NCBI GenBank assembly: GCA_013400155.1
Contig: VXBM01000023.1
Span: 1,105,349-1,169,348 of the forward strand
Reading direction: 5' to 3'
Length of the DNA: 64,000 bases
From: Helopsaltes ochotensis
Lineage: Eukaryota > Chordata > Aves > Passeriformes > Locustellidae
Under the pieces are notes generated by a model, which was given only the letters and a program-made list of their open reading frames with translations, was not told the DNA's origin and did not search any database. This document shows, piece by piece, positions 1 to 11,278 of this stretch. The translations under genes and the position numbers were made by a program. The stretch's first letter is position 1. Every line of letters begins with the position of its first letter.

Positions 1-903
1 TAACTTGAATGTTACCCATGAGTACTGCTTCCCTCTTGGGCAAATGAAGATTTATTTTGTTCTTCATGTCTGCTAGTGGAAAGTCTGGGCTTGGAGGCTG
101 ATCTCCTGTAGATCCTCAGTGAAAGGTTTAGGGCAAACTGCAGGGGGAAGGACTGCATTTATCTTTATCTAGCATTGCTCCCAGCAGCTGGTGTGGGTCT
201 GCATACCTGGGGCTGACTGAGGGACTGGGGGGCAATGCACACAGTCCATAAACAGAGGGAGCTGACAGAAAATGTGACAGGTGGACAGACAGAAATGCAG
301 GGGATGGAAAACTGCTACACCAAACAAATCCAATAATCTGTTTCCTAAAGATGTAGGTGCCATCATGGGTGAGGAGCAAGGAGAGGTAATTTAAACTGTT
401 CATGACATTGCTGTGTCTTCACTTAAAAGAAGGAAAAATGAGCTTTCCATTGCAGAGAACTCCATGAAACCCCTCCAGTATGCAGGAAGGTGATGAAGCA
501 AGGCAAAGAGCAGCTGGAAATGTGAGAGGAGATCAACTATCACGGTATTACGATGATATTGTTAGATGGTTTGCTTTTACCTGCAATATTATACTCTGTC
601 CTGGAGATCTGTCCACAAAAGGTGTAGAAGTAAAAGGAACTGGTAGTCAGGCAGAAAAAGGGTGGAAAATACTGGACTTTTTAATCAAACACAGGGGATA
701 AATAACAAAAATATGGTAGACCAGAGTAAAACAATACATGAGTTAGGCAAGGTGTACTGGAGGCTCCTAATTACTTTCTTTCTCAGAGATGATTCATTAT
801 ATTGAAAAGCTGCTCATAAAAAGCTAGGAAATTATTTTTGTGTAATACATAGCTCCAGGTCTGTAGGAACTCCTTGCTGTCAAAAATTAATGTGTCCAAA
901 AAC
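1..903. other. Unique non-coding sequence, nothing recognised
   Basis: I see no repeat family, RNA gene or coding exon here. The longest open frames are under 100 codons and do not resemble known proteins. Composition is A+T-rich and CpG-poor, as in most of the window. Confidence 0.6.
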
Positions 904-951
904 CAGAATGGTACAAAAAAAAAAAAAAAATTATAAAAAAAAAAAAAAAAN

Positions 952-1017
<66 letters not shown>
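904..1017. repeat. Long poly(A) tract with one ambiguous base
   Basis: An A-rich tract is interrupted by TTAT at 931-934 and by an N at 951. It then runs as 66 uninterrupted A residues (952-1017). No poly(A) signal, gene-like sequence or target-site duplication is visible on its 5' side, so I do not call it the tail of a processed pseudogene. The N shows that the base caller or assembler was unsure here, so the true length is uncertain. Confidence 0.9.
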
Positions 1018-1018
<1 letters not shown>

Positions 1019-4000
1019 CATGAATATGGATTATGGAAGTACTTTTAATTCTCTGGGTTTGCTCCTTCCCAATTGGATGCCGACTCTGTACACACTGGCT
1101 GTGCAAGCAGAAGGCATCTCCCAGTCATGCTGATCTGTAGCCATAGGTCCAATCACTTTGGCAACTCCGAGCTCATCTCTCTACCATTAATGAGGTAGTC
1201 ACTCATCACTTAGGACATAACTGGCGGGCAGCACAAAGCAGGATTTGGCCTGGGTAATGTAACATTTATTCCACAGGCTTTCAGCTAGTGCAGCCCTTGT
1301 GGGGGCTACTGCAGGGGAATGTGGTGCCCTTTCTGTTATGCTGAGGCTGTCAAGAATCCACTCAAGCGATGTAGCCAAGTTTATTGGAAAATCATTGGAG
1401 GAAATCAGCTTGCAGGTCATCTTTAAAAGCAGATGAGCCTCATCCCCCTTCTCCCTCTTCTGCTGTTGGAAATGGGAACCGGCAATGCTGGAGGCTGGGG
1501 CAAGGGTCCATTTCCCAGTCTAGCTGTTGACTCATAGGCAAGTCTGTCCTCCTGCCTTCCCCCAGGCTCTTTGTCTGTGGAGCAGAGATATTTACTTAGC
1601 AGTGAGCACAGCTCCCCAGGCAAAAAAAGCCACCGAGCTGCAGTGCTCACGTCCCTGGTTCTGGCAGAGCAGGCAGGTGGCAGCTGGCCAGTGAACTTGC
1701 AGAGACCCTTTGAAGTGACCCGGCCCAGCAGCCTCACTGGCTACAGGCTGAAGTCTTCACAGCCCTTGGCTGAAGATAAGGGGAGCCAAATTACTGTAAC
1801 CAGCCAGGACCAGCATCAAGTGAGTGCCTCAAAAACCTCTGCAGCTTGTTCTGGGAATAGCTGCATGGGCAGAGCTGCCAGTCCCCCCGCAAAAGCCATG
1901 GGCGGTGCAGCAGTTTGAGTTGGGGTGCACATCCATGGCCAGGGTCTGACCTTCCAGCCCTGAGCTAGGGAGGGACCTCCCTGGCCAAAGGCAGCGGCTG
2001 TGGCTCTCCCCTGCTCCTGCAGCAGCCTGGCAACATTGTTCAGTGCTGCTCCTGATGTCTCCCCGTCAGCAGAGTGGGGGTGAGTGGGGCTGTTGGGGTG
2101 CTGCTTTCATCTGAGGGATCAAGGCAAGCGTCCAGGAGGCTTATAGTGTGCTATATCTCACCTGACCAGGGTTACTGTGGAGCGTGGGCAGCTGTTATTC
2201 CATCACCTGGGCAGCTCCAGCTTGGTAGCTCATTAGCAGGTAGGATATATTAGTAACTGTCAAAGAACTGGAGAGCTACCTTGTTGGGTGAATGGATGGA
2301 AACATTTTAACTCCCACAAAAGAGGGAGAGGTGGTGATTAGCTGTGAGATGACAATATGAAATGTCAGAGGCACAGACAGTAAGCACAACTGTTCATTAT
2401 TATATTAACAGCTTTAATTTTCTGCCTTTAAACACCAGTTTCCTGTCAGTGCAATTAGATTGTGTCTGTGTGCTTAATTTAAATCAATATACTCCTGCAT
2501 TTGGAGTTTTCCTCACACATCCTGTGCGAGGCAAGAAGCAAACTAGCCAGCAGGAGCATCTTTTCTTGTGTCCTTGAGGTGAAAGCCAGTTTGTGAAGAG
2601 GGTATTTAGGTGATGCATGTCCCCACAGCAGGTGAGTGTAACCTGCAGTGATTTATGAAATTTCCACAGATTGGAGTGGGGAAGAGATGATGGCACTGGA
2701 ACACCTTGAAGAGGCAGGCGGTACAAACAGCACATGGTAATATTTTTAGTGAATTATCTTACAGACCACAGAAAATAATGGGAGGAACAGGGGGAGGGGA
2801 AAACACTCTCCTGCCAGAAGTTATTGAAGGCCTGATTGTGATTGTGGTTACACCACTCTAAGTCTGATTTTCCTCAGATGATGTTAATGCTGCCTTGATG
2901 ACTGTAAAAGCGAGATCAGTATTGGGCTAGATGCTAAGTGCCAGTAAACAGTGCATTTAGGAATGGGATTTCCCTGATTTTTCCTCCTTGAACAAGTACC
3001 AGTATTTTTACCTGCTAGGCAAGAGGAAGGGAAACCCAAGAGAGCTCAGAGCTTCCTGCTGATTTCAACCTAGATTTTCTCAATGTCAAGGAATTGTCAA
3101 TGTCAGTTGGATCTGGTGCCAAATCCCTGTTTCTGCAGACACAAGGGTGCCCTTTGTGCTCACCAGGGCAGGATGATATGCAGCTTTCATAGACATTTGT
3201 GCCTTGATGAGTGCTTATGACAGAGTGACACTAAAACTCCTGTGCACTTTCCCCCTCTCTCAGATTTGGCCCAGGATTTCTGTATGTAATTGCTCCATAC
3301 ATTACATAGAGTATTTTTCTCCTGCATGGGCTAATGCAGTATGACTCAAGGAGCTTTATTTTGAGTAGCTAGTCACGTTCTTTTGCTTTATTGCTCTTAT
3401 AGCTCTGATCTCTGCAAGATCTTCCATCATTCCACTGATACTCCTGGATCATCAAGTTTCCTCTGTCAGCTCAAATGTTTTACTTTGGTTTCTCATCTAC
3501 TTTAGTCCAGCCTCTAGAAGCTCTATTGCTCCATCCTCATCTCCTGGACAGGGAGATGTGGGGTGACTGACCTCCAAGCTCTCTGTGTCCAACCCAGACT
3601 GCTGTCCCCCCTCTGGAGAGAGAGATAAACCTCAGAGGATGGGTTGCTTTCCCCTCCTTCCTGGAAGAAGCTTCCAGGCATAAGAGAAGATGGTGTCCTT
3701 TCAGTCATGCATCTCCAAGAAGTCCAGCATGGGAATAACTGAACAAGGGATCCCAGACCTGAAGGGGTGAGAGCGGGTGATCCACTAACCTTGACAGGAA
3801 ACCTGAGCAACCCTGCTGCAGCACCATACCCAGCACACACCACATACTGAGGCGATGCCAGAAAGACTTTGCCTGCCGTGGAGACGTGGAAAAATGGCAA
3901 TACTGGGTCCAGCACCCACCCAGAAACTCGAGGCATATGTGCCAAGGACTCAAGCAGGAACTCCAGCACTTTAGCCTGGGTACCAAAATCTGGCTGTTGG

Positions 4001-6225
4001 ACTTAAGATGGAAGCCTGGGTCCCTGGAAATGCATCATGCATTAAAGAACACAGGACCTGTCATGTTAGATTAAACAAATGGTTCGTCTATCTCAGAGCT
4101 AGACTGCCTGGCAGTGGTCAGTAGCACAAATTCAGCCTGCAGAAATGGCCAAAGCAAAGCTCTGGGCCAGGATCCAGAGCTGGGCAAGGATCTGATTTTC
4201 AGTTTCTGAGTATTTGGTTGATATTCTGATGTCATATATATCATCTAGAAAGCTCTTCCTTATTCATATCTCTAGGATCTACCATTCCTCCTCCTCCATT
4301 TTGCTGAGACATCAGCAATTATAAGAAAATGACGACACTGATGGCTGCATCAGAAGAAAGAGCCAAGTGGCTGATAACCCTTTCTGCCTAGGGAGTGGTG
4401 TTTGGTCCCAGATTTTACCTGACAAGTGGGAGAACTGACTTTCCTTGCTATCCAGTTTAGGGAAATTTAGAGACAGGGTTTAGTCTCTGATCTCTTCTTC
4501 CTATAAAACACAAGATCATAGGTAAAACATTTTCCTGGATGTCTAGGCATCCTCCTGCCCTGCCCTGAACCTCTGGCTGGACAATAATTCTTACAAGGAG
4601 CTGCTCTCAGCATTTCTTCAATGGTGGGCTCCTCCCTTCCCTTTCAAAGTTAACAAAGTACTTGAACCTGCACCTCATCCAGAGCATAACCCTTTCCACT
4701 TTCCAGGATGGAGCATAAACATTACAAATGAAATCTCCAATGGGTAAAGAAGGAACAATCACTTTCTTAATTTTTTTTTAAAGGCACTTTAGGGCTTTTA
4801 TCAGCAAAGCATTGTGTCCATTAAGAAACAAATTAAGTAATTCTGCAGGCAAGCTAAGTACTGTTCCCCTGCCAGAACTAATACTGTCTCTTTCCACCAG
4901 GAATGTTTAAGGGTCCCTCCCCCGTGCCCTGGGATTACAGCTGCTTTTAGTTCATAGATGGAGGATTAATCAGTGGAGCTCTTTTGCAGAGCTCCTGAAA
5001 TAGATATCACAAATCAGGGAAACTTGGAAGGAGTCTGGGAAGTGACAAATGTGAAATTATGCTGTCCTTGTTTGGTGTCTGTGCAGGGAAGAAGACTGTG
5101 GTGACTTAGAGGTGCTTACCTGATGGGGGATGCCTCTGGTTGCTTTGGAAGGAGACCTGGAGTTTGGGATATGGAAAAGCAGGGTGGAGAGGGTGGAGGG
5201 ATGGCTGCAAACTTCAGTATCCAAACAAGGAGTTGTGAGACTTGACAGAACCATGTGTAGGAGAAGATAGTGAGAGGCAGTAATTGAACCCAGCACGTTG
5301 TTCTCTGCCATCAGGGGTGAAGATCCAGATTCATGCTGGTGTGACACCAGAAGCTGTAAGTTTCCCATTCTTTTGGGACTTTCCTGACAGAGTATCCAAA
5401 GTCAGACTCTTCTAGATTCTTTTTCCTCAAACCTACAGATGCTGACTCTCAATCTGTCCCACTAAGTGCAAGACCAGAGTGTGAGGTGGTCTGCCTTGTT
5501 GATATCACCTGCCTATGCCTGAACACATTTTAGTTTGTCAGAAGGGATTCAGTATTTCATCCCCAGTTCATCCCCTTGTGATGTTGCAGCTGTTTGCATG
5601 TGATACAGGTGTGCAGACAAGGAAAAATTAATGCAGTTAATTTTCATGTAAACAGTACCGTTATAAGTCCCTTTATACCAGTTAAAGTGTGACTGTGGAG
5701 GAGGAGGGAATACTACTTTAATTACATTGGCTTTGAAGCTATTATCACTAAGTCAGAATGAAAAATTATGCGCAGACTATTCCTAAGGGTCTAAATTGAA
5801 ACAATTCCTATTGAAGAGAAATTCTAATAGAGAAAATCATTGACAGAATGGTGTGAAAGGATAAACATTCTCTTAGCTTCACACTCAGTACATTTTGCCC
5901 AACTAAAACTGCTCTCTTGTGGAGCTGAACTCTGATAGCTTAGCTGAAGGGAACACAACTTGACAGAGCCTATCTTGGACCTTTATTTTGATTCCCCTGG
6001 GGTACTACTTAGAGAAGGATGAGGTGAAAGCCTGACTCCTAATAGAAAAGATGCACTATTACAAAGATGCCTGAGGTTGCTAATTGGGACTCATGATACT
6101 GTCAAGAAAGTCAAACAACTGCTGCTCTTGATCTTTACCTGGCCCTGTGTTGGGCCCCAGCATTTGTCCTATTAGAGCATCAGAGGAATTTTGCATTACC
6201 TGTTGGGTTTCCCCACAAACTTTGT
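1018..6225. other. Unique non-coding sequence
   Basis: About 5.2 kb without an identifiable gene or repeat. A plus-strand frame at 1571-1918 is open for 115 codons and contains a consensus donor (GTGAGT at 1820-1825), but I see no matching acceptor, homology or codon signal. The minus-strand frame at 3523-3969 (148 codons) likewise looks like chance. A+T-rich blocks near 2.2-2.5 kb and 4.75-5.0 kb have no diagnostic motif. Confidence 0.5.
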
Positions 6226-6425
6226 GGAATCATAGTATGATTCTCTTTGAAAGGGAACTTAAAGATGATCTTGTTCCAACACCCGCTGCCGTGGGCAGGG
6301 GCACTTCCCATGAGACCAGGTTGCTCAAGGCCCCATCCAACCTGGCCTTGAACACTGCCAGGGATGAAACATCCACAACTTGTTCCAGTGCCTCACCAAC
6401 ATACGAACTTCTCTCAGCAAATCCA
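6226..6425 (-). mobile_element. CR1 LINE 3'-end fragment (antisense)
   Basis: Read on the plus strand this is the reverse complement of a CR1 3' end. It begins with an 'ggaatcatagtatgattc' terminal block, followed by 'cttgttccaacaccc', 'gcccatccaacctggccttgaacactgccagggatg' (broken by small changes), and 'catccacaacttgttccagtgcctcacc'. Only the last roughly 200 bases of the element are present, the usual result of 5' truncation during target-primed reverse transcription. Several indels and substitutions mark it as inactive and not very recent. Confidence 0.9.
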
Positions 6426-9400
6426 ATAATAAAAATTTTCCAAAATTATTCTCAGTCCTCAGGGGTTTTTTCAGTGCAAACAAACAAACAAAAAAATTGC
6501 TGGGAATTTCCCTCAGTTTCTAACAGTCTAAACTGCTTGCATCAACAGATGCATCAATATAATCCCTTGTCTGGGGCAAGGAGGTTTGAAACATCTCCCT
6601 TCCCCCAGAGATGGCTTAGGCACAGAGTCAAAACACCTCAACGTGTGTGCTGATGGCCAGACACAATTTCGCTCTGGGTCTAAGTGCAGATGCCCTACCT
6701 AGCCTTGACTGCCAAGGAACTGGAGGTATTGTGACGTGCTCTGTCAGCTGCATGACACACACATGTCCATGCTGGGTCAAGATGGGAAGCTGCAGCAGTC
6801 CCTATCATCCCCCCTTTCCCTGCAAATGACAGTGGAATCTAGCTAGCAATATCTGGTTTTGCATGGGGGAAGAGGACCTGCCTCTTTCCTCTCCCCAGAA
6901 TCTCCCCTTTTAAGAGCAGGTATGAGACAGGGGCACATGCAACCCCCAATACAGACTCTCTAGCACAAAATGGCACAAATACAAAAGTTTTATTGTTTTC
7001 GGTGGGCTAACCCTCTTTAAGGCAGCTGAGAGTTTTTTTTTTTTTTTTAAACTGTGCACATTCACATTCAGGCCAGTAACTTTAGCACATCACTTCAGGG
7101 AGACTTGAGTGCACCATGCCCCAGAGCTGGCTTGCTTTTGTCCACGTTTTTCTTGCTGTGAGGGATGCGCTTCTGCAAGAGGAGCTTCAAAAAACACTTT
7201 CCCCTGTCTCTGAAGCAGTCAGATATAGGGCCAGGAGGGGACAGCTTTCTTTCTAGCCTATATGTGAAGATATTAAGCAGAGGGCTGGTCTCCTGCTGCC
7301 AGACCCACATGACTCTCCTCTTAGACTTTTTTCAATCTGTTAGACAGCTGTCATCCAACTCAGACCCCAAATATTTATCTTACTTCTGAGGCGTCATCCT
7401 CAAAACAATCTGTGGTACTGACATGAGCTCTAGGGAAAACAGCCCCACACTGACATCAAACACCAAACTCTCCCACCCCAGCAAGCCAGCACCAGAGTTT
7501 GACCTTTGAAGATTTGTTGCTTTTCTTCTTTGCAGCTGGGGACTTGGGTAAAGGTGTGAGAAGTGAAAGGGGGGCAGGGGAGTGGTGCTAGAACTCAGCT
7601 GCTCTGTGGAGCTGCTTTTATTTAGGAGCCCTGAAGTATAGTTTTCACTACTTCCTGCCCTCTCTGGTGTGGGAATGTCCACTTGTCTTTTTAAATAGCT
7701 GAAGGAACAGCAAATAATTTTATTTGTTTTTTGTGCTAAGAATAGGAAAAAAAATCTAGATTGTTGTTCACTTCTTAAGAGGGTGTTGGTGAAGGGGCCC
7801 TGTGGAAGTCCAACATGGAAAACATGAATTTTCGTATGGGAAACTGAGCTCAAATATCGGCTTGTACAGACAAGAGCTGGCTTATATGGTATGGAAGAGA
7901 AGCAGAGGGGCAAAGGAGGTGAAGGCTGTCTCACACAGGTCACTAAGGTCCCAATTATCTCCAGCTGGGCACCTGATGCTGTGTGCAGCGAAATGACCAC
8001 ACAGAGAGGAGAAAGGAGTGCCTCTGAGACACACAGGTGATTCGAGAGCATGTGTTGCCCTGATTTTGCAGCCTTTCTGGTGTGTTTCTTAGTTGTTAGA
8101 ATGGAGTCAGTTTCCTCAATGTTTAGGTAGTGCTTTGCTCCTTTCCCACGCTGGTCCTATCTGTAGATAGGGTTTGTTTGGGAAATGTCTCTGGTAAATA
8201 TCACATACTTTCGGATGCAAATTATACGTGACTGACAGTCAGCTGGGCCAGTGGGGTTGAGAGGTTCTCACACTCTCATCCAATCCCTGGCATGGATCTC
8301 TTGAAGAAAGAAAGAATAAACTCAACTCTCCTTTTCATCCTTCTCCTCATCGAGTGTCCTGCGTGGTTCTTGCTGTGATAATACCACGATAAGCATGGGC
8401 AGAGTCCACCCCAGTGGCTGGCACTGCCCAGAGGTGAACAGCCACAGAGCATATTGCCTTTGTACAGCAGAGACACTAAGCTGGGCACTGCTCAGCTCTT
8501 TCCAAAACATTTTCTAAACTTTATCACAGAACTACAGCCTCCAAACCAGCCTGACTGTTTTGAGTATTGAATTTCAGGTGAAGGCTTTGTAATGCTTCCC
8601 ATTTCTGACTCTGCTTCCTGATAAGTTTATATTTCCTCTTCCTCTTCTTCCTCCATTCCTTCCCATGCCCCTGTCATGGTGTTGGGGGGGAGTTATTGTG
8701 GGTGGAGAGCTTCTGAAAGCTCCTTGGTGTTGCTGTTCCTGCCTACCAGAGGAGAGAGGAAAATCCCAAGAGAGAATTATTTCTGAGGCCACAAGAAACA
8801 GTATGTCCTCACTGGCTCCCTACATGCAGATAAGAAGCATACCTGGGAGCACAAGACATGTTTATTACCCCCTATATGCACCAGCTGGGAGATTTGTTCA
8901 TGCCAAAACAAAAAGTAGGGTCAGGCTCAAGAGAATGGGAGCTGTGATCCATGGATGCGTGCCCAGTTTCTGGGATTAAAGGTGCCTTGTCCTCAGGAAC
9001 TCTAAGCAAAGACTTCAAAGGCAGACAGGTGAGGCACTAAAGCCTCCACAGCAACTGGCTTCAGTTTGGCTGACCCTGCAGGGAGTTTAAGGAGTCTCCT
9101 ATCCAAATGTGCCAGGACAAAGGACCTGGGTTAGCCTCACCCTTGATTGGAGTGGACTGGTTGTCGTAAAAAGATTATTTTAATTTTTATTATGCTATAA
9201 ATGTACATGATGCAATGCTGTTTAAAAATTGAATTGTGGTTGAAATTTCACAGAGTTTCAAGCAAAGGTTTCCAGGAACAGACCCCTGTTGTACAAATGC
9301 TGATCCTCAAGGTCCGAAGTGAGTATGGCACGGGCTATGCTTGACAGCTTCCCAGGAGGGAAGGTTATGCTTCGTAAGGAATACCCATGATTTTTAAAAG

Positions 9401-9684
9401 AGCATTGGTTTGAAGGCCAGCTGTACTGTGAATTAAAGTTGGAAAGAAGCAACATAGCAGCTGCAGTCTTGTGAAAGCAGTGCAGGCAAATACAGTGTTA
9501 AGCGAGGTTTATAGACCCAAATTCTGGCTTGGTGTTTCAGTGGTGACCCCCTGGAGGTTTGAGAAGCCCAGGTACCTAGCAACCCCCACAGTCTTACAAA
9601 GCCTTGGCTAGATAAAGGCCTCATCAGCTCATTTTCCTGCTGTTTTTTTCACATTCCAAGAGCACCGAAGACTATGTTAAATAC
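6426..9684. other. Unique sequence with one long chance-like ORF
   Basis: No exon or repeat family is recognised. There is a short T-run at 7033-7048 and a (CAAA)n-like stretch near 6478-6497. The minus-strand frame at 7380-8051 is open for 223 codons, long for DNA of this composition. Its product is Ser/Pro/Leu-rich with no domain, signal or motif that I know, and I see no strong splice-site pair bounding it. I treat it as non-coding by default. Confidence 0.5.
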
Positions 9685-10500
9685 TACAATCCCCTGGTAC
9701 TAAAACTTACTGTATCTCACTAATGGTGTTTTACCATAATGAAAATTGGTCATTTGTTTCTCTTGATTTTCTTTTACTTTGCAGTCTTGCACTAGTTTAT
9801 GATGTTTCTTTGCCTCTGGCTACTTAATTTATGCAATTCTGTCTTAAGAAAGACTTTGTCAAAAGTTCTGTGGGAATCCAGTAGCCTGTAGCAATCAATT
9901 CTCCATTGCCTTTTTATCCAACGACCAACTGAACAATGAAACATGATTTTCCTGTGTCGAAAATTTGCTTGTTAGACTTTAACGTATCTCAATCAGTGGC
10001 ACTGTAATTATGTTTTAAATTTTCATTACAAAACTTGTTTATCAGGCTAAGATGTATTGATTTGCATGGGATGAATAACCCTAGTGTTTCTGAAAATGGT
10101 AGACTTGGTGTTTGCTGTCTTTCAGCTAATTTTATTGAGCAATTACATATTTTCCTCCAAAATTTCTTTCTTAGGTGCCTTCAGAATTTTTTAACCTTGG
10201 CCATCAGAGAGTGGTGATTTACAGCTCTTTAATGTAATGCTTTTATTCTAACATTTTTTCTTTTGACACATCAGTTCCTAACAGTGCCTCATCTTTACGT
10301 GCAGATTGTTAGACTCCCATATAATTAAGCTTGTCCAGACTTCCCATCATAAGATCTTATTTCTCGATATGTAAAACTGTTTCTGGGCAGAGATTTTTTC
10401 ATGGTTACTCAGTCTTCCTTTTTGGGATACATACATTTGTTATATCCAAAATGATGTAAGTTTTCAAGAATGAAGCTGGAAAAAACTATGTCTTTGTGCA
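9685..10500 (-). mobile_element. Ancient L3-like CR1 LINE relic (antisense)
   Basis: This is a heavily diverged antisense copy of the internal part of an L3-type CR1 element, which encodes a reverse transcriptase when intact. On the plus strand the order of landmarks is kept: an 'actttgtcaaaag..ctg..gaatccagt' block near 9857-9884, a 'catgattttcctgt' block near 9940, 'ttattgagcaatt' near 10130, 'tgccttcagaa..ctt' near 10176-10200, and 'tgacacatcagttcctaacagtgcctcat' near 10264-10292. Dense stops and indels show it is long dead. Boundaries are approximate. Confidence 0.65.
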
Positions 10501-11140
10501 CATTAAAAAAATAAAGGTGACCTTTCTCTCTAAATGTTCTGTGTCCAGCCTGCTGTGGAAATAAGACTTGAAATTGAGCACTTGGGTAGCCTCTGAGTCA
10601 GGAGTGTGCCCTTTGTCTCTCTATAAACCTGCCCCAAATATGGTCCCAAAAACTGTGATTTGCACATGCCTACTGGGAATTACTTGGATTGCAGAAGCAT
10701 CATTCCCCCAAGAGTCCATCTGTCCTGGGCATGTTTGATTCCTCAGGTGATGCAGAGTTTTCTGTTCAAGGTCTGTAGCCATGTGGAGCCAGCTTTTAGC
10801 GGCTGCTGGGGCAGCAGATTTTTACAGCAGCCTGGTGAGGTTTGGAACTTCACCTGGGAGCTGGTAAGAGCAAGAGGGAGAGAGGGAAACCAGGCTGGGA
10901 TTTGGAGAATGATGAAAGACTGAGGCCACGAGCAAAGGGACTGAGCCTGGAAAATGATCTGGGTGAGGGAAGTGGGATCAGGGAGTCAGGCTGGGACTGC
11001 GGTTACAGAGGCTGAGACCGTGTCCAGGTGACTGTGTGACGTCCCCCTCCTGGCCACCAGTGTGGCATTCAACTGCACAGCTTTGCAGGCTCCATTTCTG
11101 TTCACAGCCAGTGGCACTCCTAGGGAACATTTCAACTGAC
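10501..11140. other. Unique non-coding sequence
   Basis: No repeat or gene recognised. The strip from 10790 to 11140 is somewhat more G+C-rich and borders the exon-like block that follows on the minus strand. Confidence 0.45.
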
Positions 11141-11278
11141 CTGTATTAAGTGCCTGCTTAGGATGAATCACGCCCCAGGACCGCTGTGTTTTCTCTGCCT
11201 TGATGACAAAAGTTTCCTCAGATGATGAGCTCAGACGGACACCTTGGCGGCTGATCAGATGGGGCCCAGGCTCGCAGC
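11141..11278 (-). other. Candidate 138-nt protein-coding exon, unidentified
   Basis: On the minus strand a block is bounded by an acceptor ('tatccctcccgcag', AG at 11280-11279) and a near-consensus donor (ACAG|gtcagt, starting at 11140). The enclosed 138 nt are exactly 46 codons. Both junctions split a codon after its first base, so the exon would be symmetric 1-1 and could be skipped without a frameshift. Only this frame is open; the other two minus-strand frames have stops. The peptide contains a Ser run followed by Glu-Glu ('RLSSSSEETFVIKAEK') and ends near 'IHPKQALNT'. CpG is locally enriched, which suits an exon. I know no matching protein family. It could equally be a chance ORF or part of a lncRNA. 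Confidence 0.3.

Noticed and set aside
904..1017. Processed-pseudogene tail at the A-tract
   Set aside because: No poly(A) signal, no gene-like body and no target-site duplication were found on either side.
6147..6653. 168-codon plus-strand frame
   Set aside because: It runs across the antisense CR1 fragment and its flank. The reading is opposite to the element's coding strand and is not a gene.
7380..8051. 223-codon open frame on the minus strand
   Set aside because: One or so frames of this size can be expected by chance in 64 kb read in six frames. The product has no recognisable domain or leader, and no good splice sites bound it.
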